From Cloacimonetes bacterium UBA6097 (lineage in GTDB: Bacteria; Cloacimonadota; Cloacimonadia; Cloacimonadales; Cloacimonadaceae), in contig DIWV01000014.1 of the NCBI GenBank assembly GCA_002435865.1, forward strand, positions 98,444 through 162,443: a stretch of DNA of 64,000 nucleotides. The letters are read 5' to 3'. The position numbers and the translations under genes were made by a program. The notes under the pieces are model-generated. The model had not been told where the DNA came from. It did no database searches and was given only the letters and a program-made list of their open reading frames with translations. Positions 55,497 to 63,964 of the stretch are shown one piece after another. Every line of letters begins with the position of its first letter. Within the stretch, counting starts at the first letter, position 1.

Positions 55497-56708
55497 CTAA
55501 AATGGTAAATAGGGAAAGTCTTTGTGATAGCCCAAAGCGGCATCAATGATGTCATTAAGTTCAAGAGGGTCGCCTATGACAAACTTTTCTCTTTTTCCAA
55601 CCCTGAACTCTGTATAATCGGTGGGGACAGAATTAAAATATTCCAGCCACTGTGCATCACCATATAGAGGCAGCCCTTTGTGCAGAAGGAGTTGAATGTG
55701 TTCGCTATTAACTTCCAGCAAGTTTTCCAGCGGGTCGTGCTCAACAGCGTCAATCAGCAGCAGATCTGCAGTGTTTTGGGGATGCAAAAGCGCAACATCC
55801 TTAGGCAGATAAAGAGCTTTAGCAGCATTTACTGATATCATTTCATACAAAGTTGCCAGCGGGATTTCCGGAAACTTCAGATGAGCAGTTGTTATCTCAT
55901 CGAAGATGTTGATACCGCCTGTCTGAGTGGAGTCAGTTCCCAAAACCACATTAACACCCAGTTCAAGACAGGTTTCGATATCGAGAGTTTTGCCGATCAG
56001 GTAATAGTTTGAAGTAGGACACCAGCAAATGGAAGCACCAACTTTAGCAATCTCTTTCAATTCTGCTTTTGAAAGTGCAACTCCATGAATAATAAGCAGG
56101 TTTGGCTGCAGCAGATTTTGTTTTTTTAGCTGAGAAAACTCTTTACAGGTAATATCATCTGTGCCCTCGGATAAATGAATGATAAAGGGCATTTTGCCCT
56201 TAGTCAGGGCCATCTCCTGCACTGCAGATTTCCCACCCCACCAGTTCTCTAAAGTAATGGAGTGGCATTGACGGTAACTGCTCACCACAGAAATAGGGAA
56301 ACCCTTGTAATATGAAGGCTTCTGCACAGGTGCGTGGTCCTGGACATATCCGCAACCACTGAACAGATTTTTGTAACAGCCAAGCTGAGCTAATATATAA
56401 GCATTGGGTTCAGTAAGTTCAAATTTGCCATCATTAACCCAAAAGTTATTTCTTTCCTGATAGGCAAAAGACTCTTTCATATCTTCGACCCAAATATGCG
56501 AATTGGCATAGGGTCGGTTGTCACCCGACCTGGGGAACCAATTGCCTATCAAATGGTCGTGAGAATTGATAAATGGGGCATATGCATAGGTATCTGGGAT
56601 GTCTATGCTATCAGGACCCAGAAAATCACCCTTGATTTTAAGGTGCAGTTCTGTTTCATACTCAAAACGGTCAGCTTTTATCACACTGACCGTAGTTTTT
56701 ATCTTCAT
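55497..56708 (-). CDS. Metal-dependent amidohydrolase (ATZ/TRZ/deaminase-like)
   Basis: The 403-residue protein has the amidohydrolase metal ligands in order: HDH in INSHDHLIGNW (~51-53), His in FIIHLSEGTDD, His in LLIIHGVALS and Asp in VVLGTDSTQTGG. These suit an ATZ/TRZ or aminohydrolase enzyme acting on a ring or amidine substrate. The substrate cannot be told; guanine or adenosine-type deaminases and SsnA-like proteins are alternatives. Its ATG overlaps the etfA stop (ATGA), and it ends 6 nt before queE, so the three genes form one transcription unit. A link to purine or deazapurine chemistry is attractive given queE, but is only inference. Confidence 0.82.
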   Translation of the reverse strand: MKIKTTVSVIKADRFEYETELHLKIKGDFLGPDSIDIPDTYAYAPFINSHDHLIGNWFPRSGDNRPYANSHIWVEDMKESFAYQERNNFWVNDGKFELTEPNAYILAQLGCYKNLFSGCGYVQDHAPVQKPSYYKGFPISVVSSYRQCHSITLENWWGGKSAVQEMALTKGKMPFIIHLSEGTDDITCKEFSQLKKQNLLQPNLLIIHGVALSKAELKEIAKVGASICWCPTSNYYLIGKTLDIETCLELGVNVVLGTDSTQTGGINIFDEITTAHLKFPEIPLATLYEMISVNAAKALYLPKDVALLHPQNTADLLLIDAVEHDPLENLLEVNSEHIQLLLHKGLPLYGDAQWLEYFNSVPTDYTEFRVGKREKFVIGDPLELNDIIDAALGYHKDFPYLPF

Positions 56709-57895
56709 TTGCGGATTTCTTTTATCCTTTTGGTTAATTTGGGTACAATTTCAAACAAATCACCCACGATACCCAAATCTGCTGCTTTAAATATGGGTGC
56801 ATCGGTATCTTTATTGATAGCAATTATATAATCAGAAGATGACATCCCGGCCAGATGCTGAATAGCTCCCGAAATACCACAGGCGATATAGATATTGGGT
56901 TTAACCGTTTTACCGGTTTGACCAACCTGGTGCGCATAAGCAATCCACTCAGCATCGACAGCAGCACGGCTGGCGCCAACAGCACCGTCAACAGCTTCTG
57001 CGAGCTCTTCCAGCATAGCAAAGTTTTTAGCATCCTTGATACCACGTCCGCCGGAAACAATGATATTGGCTTCAGACAAATTAACTAAAGTGGTCTTTTC
57101 TTTTTCAAATCCAAGCCATTTGGCAGAACTTCCTTCAGAATCGAAATCAATGGATTCAGCCAGAACTATTCCGTTACGAGTTTCATCTTTTTCCAGAGGG
57201 TCAAAAACACGGTGTCGTACAGTCGCCATCTGTGGACGATGATTGGGAGTAAGGATTGTAGCCATGATGTTACCACCGAAGGCAGGACGTGTCTGTTGCA
57301 GGTTCTTTGTTTCTATGTCAATGTCCAAACCTGTGCAGTCTGCTGTAAGTCCTGTATGTATATCCACAGCAACGCGCGGAATAAAAGACCTTCCAATCAC
57401 AGTTGCACCGGCTAAAACAATAGCAGGTTTATGCTTTTCAATCAGCAGACCCATCGCTTTGGCATAAAGTTCATCCTGGAAATGCTGCAGAGCAGGGTCG
57501 TCAACCAGAATAACCTTATCTGCACCATAAGCTATCAGTTCACTGGTAAGATGTTCAACTTCATGACCCAAAAGGATTGCAGAAAGTTCAGCTTCAAGAT
57601 TTTCAGCCAATTCTCTGGCTTTGCCTAAGAGTTCTAAAACTACCGGTGCAATGATACCGTCCCGCTGTTCTGCATAAACCCAGATTCCTTTATAAGCGGT
57701 TTTATCAATTTGTTCAATGGCAGCACGACGGATAATGATTGCATCAAAAGGACATGCCTGAACGCAGGCACCACATAAGGTGCATTTATCAATGTTAATC
57801 TCAGCAAGTTTATCAGTTACAACAATTGCATCATAAGCGCATGATTTTATACATAAAGAACATCCGACACATTTATCGCGTATTACTTCTATCAT
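56705..57895 (-). CDS. etfA: Ferredoxin-EtfA fusion, electron-transfer flavoprotein alpha subunit
   Basis: Residues 1-60 hold two 4Fe-4S clusters: CVGCSLCIKSC (Cys9, 12, 15, 19) and CTLCGACVQAC (Cys38, 41, 44, 48). Residues ~65-250 are the ETF alpha/beta domain (VYAEQRDGIIAPVVLELLGKA). The C-terminal FAD domain has the signature SGAIQHLAGMSSSDYIIAINKDTDAPIF (~345-372). ETF carries electrons between acyl-CoA or lactate-type dehydrogenases and partners; ferredoxin-fused versions occur in anaerobes, some in electron-bifurcating complexes. An EtfB partner normally sits next to EtfA, but none is here: upstream is the HU gene region. It may be fixed elsewhere in the genome. Confidence 0.9.
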   Translation of the reverse strand: MIEVIRDKCVGCSLCIKSCAYDAIVVTDKLAEINIDKCTLCGACVQACPFDAIIIRRAAIEQIDKTAYKGIWVYAEQRDGIIAPVVLELLGKARELAENLEAELSAILLGHEVEHLTSELIAYGADKVILVDDPALQHFQDELYAKAMGLLIEKHKPAIVLAGATVIGRSFIPRVAVDIHTGLTADCTGLDIDIETKNLQQTRPAFGGNIMATILTPNHRPQMATVRHRVFDPLEKDETRNGIVLAESIDFDSEGSSAKWLGFEKEKTTLVNLSEANIIVSGGRGIKDAKNFAMLEELAEAVDGAVGASRAAVDAEWIAYAHQVGQTGKTVKPNIYIACGISGAIQHLAGMSSSDYIIAINKDTDAPIFKAADLGIVGDLFEIVPKLTKRIKEIRK

Positions 57896-57992
57896 TTATT
57901 ACCTCTTAATCTATTGAATAAAAAACAAACAGTTTGTCAAGCTAAAAGCATTGAATGGGTAAAAACTTAAGACAAGAAATTTTGTTTCTTAG

Positions 57993-58024
57993 AAAAAAAG
58001 GCTGCCAGTGAGCTGACAGCCTTT
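57993..58024 (-). terminator. Intrinsic terminator of the HU/small-protein operon
   Basis: On the - strand AAAGGCTGTCA pairs with TGGCAGCC across GCTCAC, followed by T7. It lies 11 bases after the stop of the 30-residue gene. Confidence 0.9.
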
Positions 58025-58034
58025 GTATATTTTA

Positions 58035-58127
58035 CTATTTGTTCTTTTTATGTCTGTTCTTGCGTAGTCTTTTTTTACGCTTGTGCGTCGCTATTTTATG
58101 ACGCTTTCTTTTCTTACCACAAGGCAT
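58035..58127 (-). CDS. 30-residue Lys/Arg-rich peptide, likely mS38/bS22-like (AURKAIP1/COX24 domain)
   Basis: The frame reads MPCGKKRKRHKIATHKRKKR and continues with LRKNRHKKNK before TAG, with GGGGTGAAG upstream. About two thirds of the residues are basic. The KKRKR...HK.KKRLR pattern resembles the short C-terminal domain of mitochondrial AURKAIP1/COX24 (mS38) and the mycobacterial small-subunit protein bS22, which bind decoding-region rRNA. It begins 14 nt after the HU stop, ends just before a strong terminator, and is too short for most gene finders. The call rests on composition, pattern and setting. A direct family search would confirm it. Confidence 0.75.
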   Translation of the reverse strand: MPCGKKRKRHKIATHKRKKRLRKNRHKKNK

Positions 58128-58141
58128 TCTTCACCCCGTAC

Positions 58142-58432
58142 TTATTTGCCGGTCTTTACATTAATGACAGAGAGCTTGAATTCACGGGAGAATTTGAAAG
58201 TAGGAACTGTTCTTTGTGGAACGGGAACTTTCTGGTCGGTCTTGGGATTGCGTCCGACACGTGGTTTGCGGGTTTTAAGTTTGAAAGTACCAAAACCACG
58301 GATTTCAATATGATTGCCGTCGATCAGGCTGTCTTTAACAGATTTAAGCAGGGAATCAACAACCACAGCCACGTCTTTGCGGATAATACCTGTGTTCTCT
58401 GATATGATTTTAACTAAATCGGCTTTTGTCAT
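58142..58432 (-). CDS. hup: HU/IHF-family DNA-binding protein
   Basis: The 96-residue protein has the full HU fold: N-terminal helices (MTKADLVKIISENTGI...KDVAVVVDSLLKSVKDSL), the strand-turn IEIRGFGTFKL, and the DNA-clamping arm GRNPKTDQKVPVPQRTVPTFKFS with its conserved Pro. It compacts DNA and assists in DNA bending. A good AAAGGAGTTTACC site precedes the ATG. It is co-transcribed with the 30-residue basic peptide gene. A small palindrome lies in its leader. Confidence 0.95.
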   Translation of the reverse strand: MTKADLVKIISENTGIIRKDVAVVVDSLLKSVKDSLIDGNHIEIRGFGTFKLKTRKPRVGRNPKTDQKVPVPQRTVPTFKFSREFKLSVINVKTGK

Positions 58433-58479
58433 GGTAAACTCCTTTGAGATTTTTATTTTTTATTAGGAAACTATATTTC

Positions 58480-58495
58480 ACGGTAGAACTACCGT
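58480..58495 (-). promoter_or_regulatory. Palindrome in the HU gene leader
   Basis: ACGGTAG (58480-58486), AA, CTACCGT (58489-58495) is a perfect 7-bp inverted repeat 48 bases upstream of the HU ATG. A 2-base loop is too short for a stable RNA hairpin, so a protein-binding site on DNA is more likely. A TTGACA box lies further upstream (plus TGTCAA near 58558). Confidence 0.4.
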
Positions 58496-58619
58496 CGGGA
58501 ATATATTCAATTTCATATCAACCAGTTATGTACTCAAAGATTAATGGAGGGGATTGCTGTCAAGCAAAATCTTCTACCATTGCAATAAGTTATAGATTTT
58601 TTCCCACATCTTATGATAC

Positions 58620-59213
58620 TCAGTTTTGCCTGGAAAATCGACGGATACCCAAATCACTGAGAATACCTATACTGCCGATGATAAAGATATACAACAGCAT
58701 CATTTTATACTCCAGCAGATACCTGAAATCCAGCAACCTGAATCCAAGTCCTCTGGAAACCCCAAGCATTTCAGCTGCAATAACTGTCGACCAACCTACC
58801 GACCATAAGATACGGAAGATGTTTACAAGCTGTTTCCAGAGAATTGGCAGCTCAATTCTAAAGAACAACTGCAAATGATTTGCTCCCGAGGTAATTGCTT
58901 CTTCGTAGACATCCCGGGGAAAGCTCTCAATTACCTCAAACACCATGACGACACCGGGGAAAAACATTGCAGTAAAGAGTACCACTGCGATCGGGAGTTC
59001 TCCCAATCCTACCAGCATAATAGCAAAAGGCAGCCAGACAAACGGGGAAATCTGTCGCATAAAGTTTATTACAGGCAGGCAGATATTATAAAGAGACCTG
59101 AATTTATGTAAGAAGAAACCAATACTGACGCAAAACAACCATGAGATTGAAGTTGCAACCACAACCCTGCTGAAAGAAAACAAAATATCGCTGAGGATAG
59201 TGTTATAATTCAC
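58620..59213 (-). CDS. ABC transporter permease, nitrate/sulfonate/taurine (SsuC/TauC) type, short
   Basis: The 197-residue membrane protein contains the EAA loop region (YEEAITSGANHLQLFFRIELPILWKQLVNIFRI) and the helices of the SsuC/TauC family (GVVMVFEVIESFPRDV, GWSTVIAAEMLGVSRGLG). It starts at GTG 59213; the codon immediately upstream is TAA in frame, so it cannot extend. Typical members have ~250 residues, so about one N-terminal helix seems to be missing. It follows the substrate-binding gene by 11 nt. No ATP-binding subunit gene is next to it; the following gene on this strand is HU. Confidence 0.82.
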   Translation of the reverse strand: MNYNTILSDILFSFSRVVVATSISWLFCVSIGFFLHKFRSLYNICLPVINFMRQISPFVWLPFAIMLVGLGELPIAVVLFTAMFFPGVVMVFEVIESFPRDVYEEAITSGANHLQLFFRIELPILWKQLVNIFRILWSVGWSTVIAAEMLGVSRGLGFRLLDFRYLLEYKMMLLYIFIIGSIGILSDLGIRRFSRQN

Positions 59214-59224
59214 TTAATTCAGTC

Positions 59225-60130
59225 CTAGTCGAGGTAAACATCCTTGATCTCAGGCATTTTTTTTAGATAATCACTTTTTAGAAAAGACTCCATCATATGT
59301 TGTTCAAAGATCTTATCCGATTCAGTGATGCATACTGCAAAGCGGGTATGATTTAAAGCTTCATCAGTCTGTGATTTATCTAAGCCATATAAATAGGACA
59401 CCAGATTATAAGTTTCTTCAGTTGGATTATCTATGTCAGAAATGGCTTTTACCAGTCCGGTAGTGATTTCATTTATCAGCTTGGGATTTGCTGTGTGAAT
59501 GCTTTCTGTAATAACAAGATCACAACAGGGATGAAAGGGATATGTCTCAGAAAACCAATGTATTACATGATAATCATTTTCCATCTTCTGGATGAGTGGG
59601 ACATAGCACACAATAGCAGCAACTTCATCAGCCTTCAGAGCTGCAATCATCTCGGCAGGAGTTCTGAAATAAACCGGAGTATATATAATATCTTTGATTT
59701 TGGCTGTATCCTGCATGAGTATATCCAGTGTGGAAGCACGCAAAAGGCCTATTTTACGATTGTTGAGTTCTTTGATGTCTTTGATAGATACTGATGTAAG
59801 TACCCCGTCAGTTTCACGTTCAAGACAGCAGGAGATTTTAAGTTTATAACCCTTGCCAATAGCGGACCAGGCATAAGTAAAAGGCATAATAGCCAGGTCT
59901 AATCTACCTGCTGTAATTGCTTCCTGTACTTCCCAGCCTGATGTGAAATAGACCAGTTCATATTTTGCCGGTTTAAGATAACCTCTATCCAGAGCAAGAC
60001 TTAACGGCAGATGGTCTATGGAAGGCTTAATAATACCAATCCTGACAGGAGCATTCGGTCTGTTTTTTTGACAGCCCAAAATCATTAAAACAATAGTTAT
60101 AAGTATCAATACAGAACATAAGCGGTTCAA
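59225..60130 (-). CDS. ABC transporter substrate-binding lipoprotein (NMT1/THI5/SsuA-like), TTG start
   Basis: TTG 60130 is the best start: GAGAGGAGG lies 5 nt upstream and the frame then gives a lipoprotein signal (NRLCSVLILITIVLMILGC, lipobox ILGC). A longer frame to 60214 runs through the terminator of the upstream gene. The 301-residue protein has the two-lobed periplasmic fold of the NMT1/SsuA group: IGIIKPSIDHLPLSLALDRGYL at the start, SGWEVQEAITAGRLDLAIMPF, and KIGLLRASTLDI. Ligands in this group include sulfonates, nitrate, and pyrimidine or thiamine precursors; the sequence does not decide. It pairs with the permease downstream. Confidence 0.85.
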   Translation of the reverse strand: MNRLCSVLILITIVLMILGCQKNRPNAPVRIGIIKPSIDHLPLSLALDRGYLKPAKYELVYFTSGWEVQEAITAGRLDLAIMPFTYAWSAIGKGYKLKISCCLERETDGVLTSVSIKDIKELNNRKIGLLRASTLDILMQDTAKIKDIIYTPVYFRTPAEMIAALKADEVAAIVCYVPLIQKMENDYHVIHWFSETYPFHPCCDLVITESIHTANPKLINEITTGLVKAISDIDNPTEETYNLVSYLYGLDKSQTDEALNHTRFAVCITESDKIFEQHMMESFLKSDYLKKMPEIKDVYLD

Positions 60131-60168
60131 GGAAACCTCCTCTCCAAATCCCCAATAAAATACTATAT

Positions 60169-60201
60169 AAAAAAAACCACCCCAACGCTTAGTCAGGGTG
60201 G
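60169..60201 (-). terminator. Intrinsic terminator after the 152-residue gene
   Basis: On the - strand CCACCC (plus 60196-60201) pairs with GGGTGG (plus 60177-60182) and is followed by eight T. It sits only ~40 bases before the TTG start of the substrate-binding gene, so it could also attenuate read-through into it. Confidence 0.75.
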
Positions 60202-60321
60202 CTGAAAGAAACAACCTATTGCTTAACTATGAATTACAAAATCCTAAATCATTGCATTGCTGTCAATGTAAAAATCTATCTGTGAGCTTGACTGATTATT
60301 GCAGGAAAGAACAGAAGTGGT

Positions 60322-60780
60322 TTAATAAAAATCCTCAAAACTGACATTTATTAATTTCAGCTTGCCATCTTTAGCAGCAAAATCCAGATAGACATCAAAG
60401 AATTCAGTGATTCCATACAAATACCAGGTTCCATCTTCAGACTGTGAGAAGCTCCACTCGTAATAATCACCCTCATCTTCATAAATCTGCAACCAGTAAG
60501 ACAAATCTCCAATCACTTTGGTTTGGAATTCCATTCGCTCAGAGTCTGTTGTCAGCTTAGCGTATTTTACACCAAGAGTGTCATAATCAACTATGAGGAC
60601 GTTCCAGTCAATGTCTGCGACAACTTTCATATCTTTGTCATAAAGCATATCAAAAATATTATAAGCCATTTCCTGATATTTAGCATCATCAGTTACAGGA
60701 TTTTGCTCAGCTTGGGCAAACATAAGAGTCAGACTAAGTAATAAGAAAATCAGTATTAATGACAAATGCCTGTGTTTCAT
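60322..60780 (-). CDS. Small exported protein of unknown function
   Basis: The 152-residue protein starts after AAGGAGCACAAA with a signal peptide ending near MFAQA. The mature part is acidic and aromatic-rich (DEGDYYEWSFSQSEDGTWYLYGI; VYLDFAAKDGKLKLINVSFEDFY), suggesting a small cystatin/NTF2-like alpha+beta domain, but I cannot assign it. No T9SS tail. It lies between the aminopeptidase gene (50 nt upstream) and the ABC genes, separated from the latter by a terminator. Confidence 0.65.
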   Translation of the reverse strand: MKHRHLSLILIFLLLSLTLMFAQAEQNPVTDDAKYQEMAYNIFDMLYDKDMKVVADIDWNVLIVDYDTLGVKYAKLTTDSERMEFQTKVIGDLSYWLQIYEDEGDYYEWSFSQSEDGTWYLYGITEFFDVYLDFAAKDGKLKLINVSFEDFY

Positions 60781-60830
60781 TTTGTGCTCCTTATTAGTTC
60801 AGGCTAAAAACTATTGGTATTTGAATTGTC

Positions 60831-63719
60831 TTAGTTCAGAAGAATAACTTTTTTGGTCAAGACATTTGTACTGTCTTCATATCTGATTAAATAAACACCG
60901 GCAGGCAGTGGATTATTTGCTTTATCCAGAGCTCTCCACTCCATTGTTTGTTCAGTAGTTTTGATGGATTTGCTTTCAACTGCATTTATCAGTTGTCCCT
61001 TGATATTATAGATTTTCAGAGTGCTCAACGGATTCAGCTTTTGATTCAGACTGATATTGAGTTTACCGGTAAATGGATTGGGATAGCAGCTTAAAGTAAG
61101 CTGTGCCGGCTCCAAAGTATTATCGTCATTGGGCAGAGCAGGATAAAGCTCCGGTAAAAGCTGCTGCAAAAGACCTCTGACTCCGGCCGGCTGCATATAA
61201 AAAAGTGGAAAACCGAACAAAACAAGATTACCATGATCTTCAAATCTTGCAGCAGCAGGCAATCCATTTCCTGATGCATCAGTAGTCATTTGTGCGGTAT
61301 ATAGGGCATTTCCTGCTCCCTGGAATGTATAAACCATAGGAATCATGCCATTCCAGATTGCAGAAAGCTTATCAGGGTCAGGCAACAACTGAGGGTACTC
61401 TGTTGATTGTGCTGAAACTAAAACTGCATTATTATCAAAAACCAGGTTCACATCAGGCAGAAAAGTACTTGTGAAGGAAGCTGAAAAAGTACTGGCAGTT
61501 TTCCAGCCGGACAATACCAGTTTACCGCTTCCAAACAAATAGCTGCCAAGAACATCCAGGTTAGAAGCAACCTGAATCTGGCTGAAATCATCAGAATGCC
61601 ACAGGACTATCGGATAATGACTCAATACACTTAGAGATGGCGCTCCCATCGCGGCATAATCCCACATTGTAAAGCTCAATGGAGTTAGTGCAGAAGTATA
61701 AAAATCATCCACCATCGCATCAGTTGGGGAAAGTGTTGTACCTGTTCCATCCCTCGTTTCATCCACAACCAGCATACCCCAGTCAAAGGCAAATGCCAGA
61801 GGTGTCGATGTCATAACATTGGAAGGCAGACTCTCATAGCCGCCGTTGTCAACCGCAGTAATCCTGTACTGGTACTGAGTTCCATTGTTAACATCAGTAT
61901 CCTCATAAGTCAGGGCATTTACAGGATTATCATTTATCAGTATCCAGTCAGTTTGAACCGATTGCTTGCGCCAGATATTATAGCCGGCAATTGGGATATA
62001 GTCACTCAAAGCACTCCAGGTCAGAATTACCAGCCCATTGGAACCAAGGCACTGTGTAAGCTGCAGCTGCCTTGCAGTATGCTGTCTTGCCAGAATCCAG
62101 TGCCTGGGATCCCAGGTCAAAGTGGAGAGGTCAAGATTGATGTTAAAAGCTGTATCATTTACATAGCCTTCGGGACTTGCTTTAATAACCATGGAATCAG
62201 CCGGAGAAGCAGCCAGAGAAACAGGTATTTCCAGATGGAACTGAGTGGCATTGGGACTGATTGTCTTGGCGATTATTTTAAGACGACCGAAAGCTTCACT
62301 GGAAAAGACTGTATATTCGACAGATGGAATACCTGCACGATAAATCCACTGAGCAAAGAACTGGTCGAGGTCTTGTCCGCTGATTGTTTCTGCCATTGCC
62401 TGGAACTCAGCAGTGATAACATAACCATTGTGATAGGTGGCAAACCAGTTTTGCAGAAGCTGGAAGAAGTTGGCATTGCCAATCTTTAAGCGCAGCATAT
62501 GCAGCACTGATGCTGCTTTTTCATAGGATTGGGGATAAAAGTAATTGTTAAAGGGCGGATCATAGATGATATTTGGCAAACCGCTGTTGGCATTTTCAAA
62601 GTTTATGTAATACTGGTGAAAGCTGTTGTTGATATAGTTACAGGCAGCCTGCCAGCCATCTCTCTCATGCATCCACAGCGCTTCAGAATAGGTGGCAAAA
62701 CCTTCACTTAGCCAGACATCCTTGAAAGTGAGAGGGGTTAGGCAATTGCCAAACCAGGAATGCGCCAGTTCATGCGCTATGGTGAGTTCTCCAGAGTGGT
62801 TACCTGTAATGAACTGGTAGCCCAATGTGGTCATAGTCTGGTGCTCCATTGCACCATAAGTGGTCATATTAACAACTGCATTTCCATATTTTTCAAATGG
62901 GTAAGCACCATATTGGTTTTCATAAAACTGTATGATTTCGGGCAGAGTGGAAAAGTCCGTTACAGCGTTGTTGTACTGGGATTGCTGCACAAAATTCATG
63001 ATAGGCAAGGTTCCGGAAGTCTGGTTTATTTCCACATATGGACCTGCTGTGAAACAGGCAAGATAAGGTGCCATGGGATTGCTGCCTATCCAGTTATGCG
63101 TTTTGGTGCCATTGTTGTTATCGACAATACTTTCCCTGAGTCCGTTGCAGGCAACCAGCCAGTCGTCCCGCATGGTAATATGCAAATCCACAACAGCTTT
63201 GTCCCAGGGGTGGTCATAACAGGGCCACCAATAACGGCAGGCATCCGGGTCTGACAAAGTAAAGACTGTGTTATTGCCAAAAATTATGCCCAAATTGTAA
63301 GGCGCAGGTGAGTGTTGGGGAGTGCCGGAATAGAATACTTCTGTTGTAAATTCCTGCATAGGTACAGCACTTAGATTGACATGCAGTATCCCATTCTGAT
63401 GCGTAAAAGTCGTAATTGTATTATTAAACAAAACCTGAGAAACAGTCAGATCTATCAAATTGTAGTCAATTCCAGTCAGAGTTTCTTCAGCTGTGACATG
63501 TGCTTTTACGGAGCCGTTGATGAAATGCGACTGGTCATTGACTGTCAAAGTGATTTCATATTTAGTAATATCAAATCCATGCGCAGAATCAGCTCTTTCG
63601 GGAGTATATAAACCACTTGTATAACTGTAATCCGGTAATAACGCCGGATGAGCGGCATAAAGCAAGCCTGTAACCATAAAAGATGAAAGACATAATATCG
63701 CAAGTATGACGTTCTTCAT
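60831..63719 (-). CDS. Secreted M1-family aminopeptidase with T9SS tail
   Basis: The 962-residue protein has a signal peptide (ILAILCLSSFMVTGLLYA), an M1 N-terminal beta domain, the exopeptidase motif GAMEH (289-293, in place of the usual GAMEN) and the zinc motif HELAH (316-320) with the third ligand Glu339 in WLSEGFATY. This is an intact gluzincin active site, so it should release N-terminal residues from peptides outside the cell. A FN3-like domain (~560-640) and an unassigned middle region follow. The tail (SCYPNPFTGKLNISL ... IYNIKGQLINAV ... LPAGVYLIRY ... KKVILLN) is a FlgD-like T9SS sorting domain. It is the clearest enzyme among the T9SS-type proteins here and suits a peptide-fermenting lifestyle. 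Confidence 0.9.
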   Translation of the reverse strand: MKNVILAILCLSSFMVTGLLYAAHPALLPDYSYTSGLYTPERADSAHGFDITKYEITLTVNDQSHFINGSVKAHVTAEETLTGIDYNLIDLTVSQVLFNNTITTFTHQNGILHVNLSAVPMQEFTTEVFYSGTPQHSPAPYNLGIIFGNNTVFTLSDPDACRYWWPCYDHPWDKAVVDLHITMRDDWLVACNGLRESIVDNNNGTKTHNWIGSNPMAPYLACFTAGPYVEINQTSGTLPIMNFVQQSQYNNAVTDFSTLPEIIQFYENQYGAYPFEKYGNAVVNMTTYGAMEHQTMTTLGYQFITGNHSGELTIAHELAHSWFGNCLTPLTFKDVWLSEGFATYSEALWMHERDGWQAACNYINNSFHQYYINFENANSGLPNIIYDPPFNNYFYPQSYEKAASVLHMLRLKIGNANFFQLLQNWFATYHNGYVITAEFQAMAETISGQDLDQFFAQWIYRAGIPSVEYTVFSSEAFGRLKIIAKTISPNATQFHLEIPVSLAASPADSMVIKASPEGYVNDTAFNINLDLSTLTWDPRHWILARQHTARQLQLTQCLGSNGLVILTWSALSDYIPIAGYNIWRKQSVQTDWILINDNPVNALTYEDTDVNNGTQYQYRITAVDNGGYESLPSNVMTSTPLAFAFDWGMLVVDETRDGTGTTLSPTDAMVDDFYTSALTPLSFTMWDYAAMGAPSLSVLSHYPIVLWHSDDFSQIQVASNLDVLGSYLFGSGKLVLSGWKTASTFSASFTSTFLPDVNLVFDNNAVLVSAQSTEYPQLLPDPDKLSAIWNGMIPMVYTFQGAGNALYTAQMTTDASGNGLPAAARFEDHGNLVLFGFPLFYMQPAGVRGLLQQLLPELYPALPNDDNTLEPAQLTLSCYPNPFTGKLNISLNQKLNPLSTLKIYNIKGQLINAVESKSIKTTEQTMEWRALDKANNPLPAGVYLIRYEDSTNVLTKKVILLN

Positions 63720-63873
63720 AAAATCCTCAGTTATCTTTAATTCACACCTTTTTTAAATTATGCAAGAATAAAACCATAAAAATAAAAAACAAGTCCAAAT
63801 ATCTCTAATGCCTTTGTAATCAAAACAGAATAAACTTAAGAGTTAACCTCACTTCTAATCTTGTACCTTATTA

Positions 63874-63964
63874 GCATTACGCTATCATTACGCTATCATT
63901 ACGCTATTACTGCGCAATGATAGCGTAATGATAGCGCAATGATAGCGTAATGATAGCGTAATGC
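63874..63964. repeat. Self-complementary array of seven 11-nt units
   Basis: Three copies of CATTACGCTAT (63875, 63886, 63897) face four copies of (C/T)AATGATAGCG (63915, 63926, 63937, 63948), ending TAATGC. The two arms are inverted copies separated by a few bases (TACTGCG). The 11-base period is one helical turn. No gene overlaps it; the aminopeptidase start lies ~155 bases to the left. The sequence differs from the arrays at 24.26 and 48.24 kb, but the design is the same. Confidence 0.85.

Noticed and set aside
60181..60321. Thiamine riboswitch upstream of the THI5-like substrate-binding gene
   Set aside because: None of the conserved TPP-riboswitch segments is visible; the structure there is an ordinary terminator.
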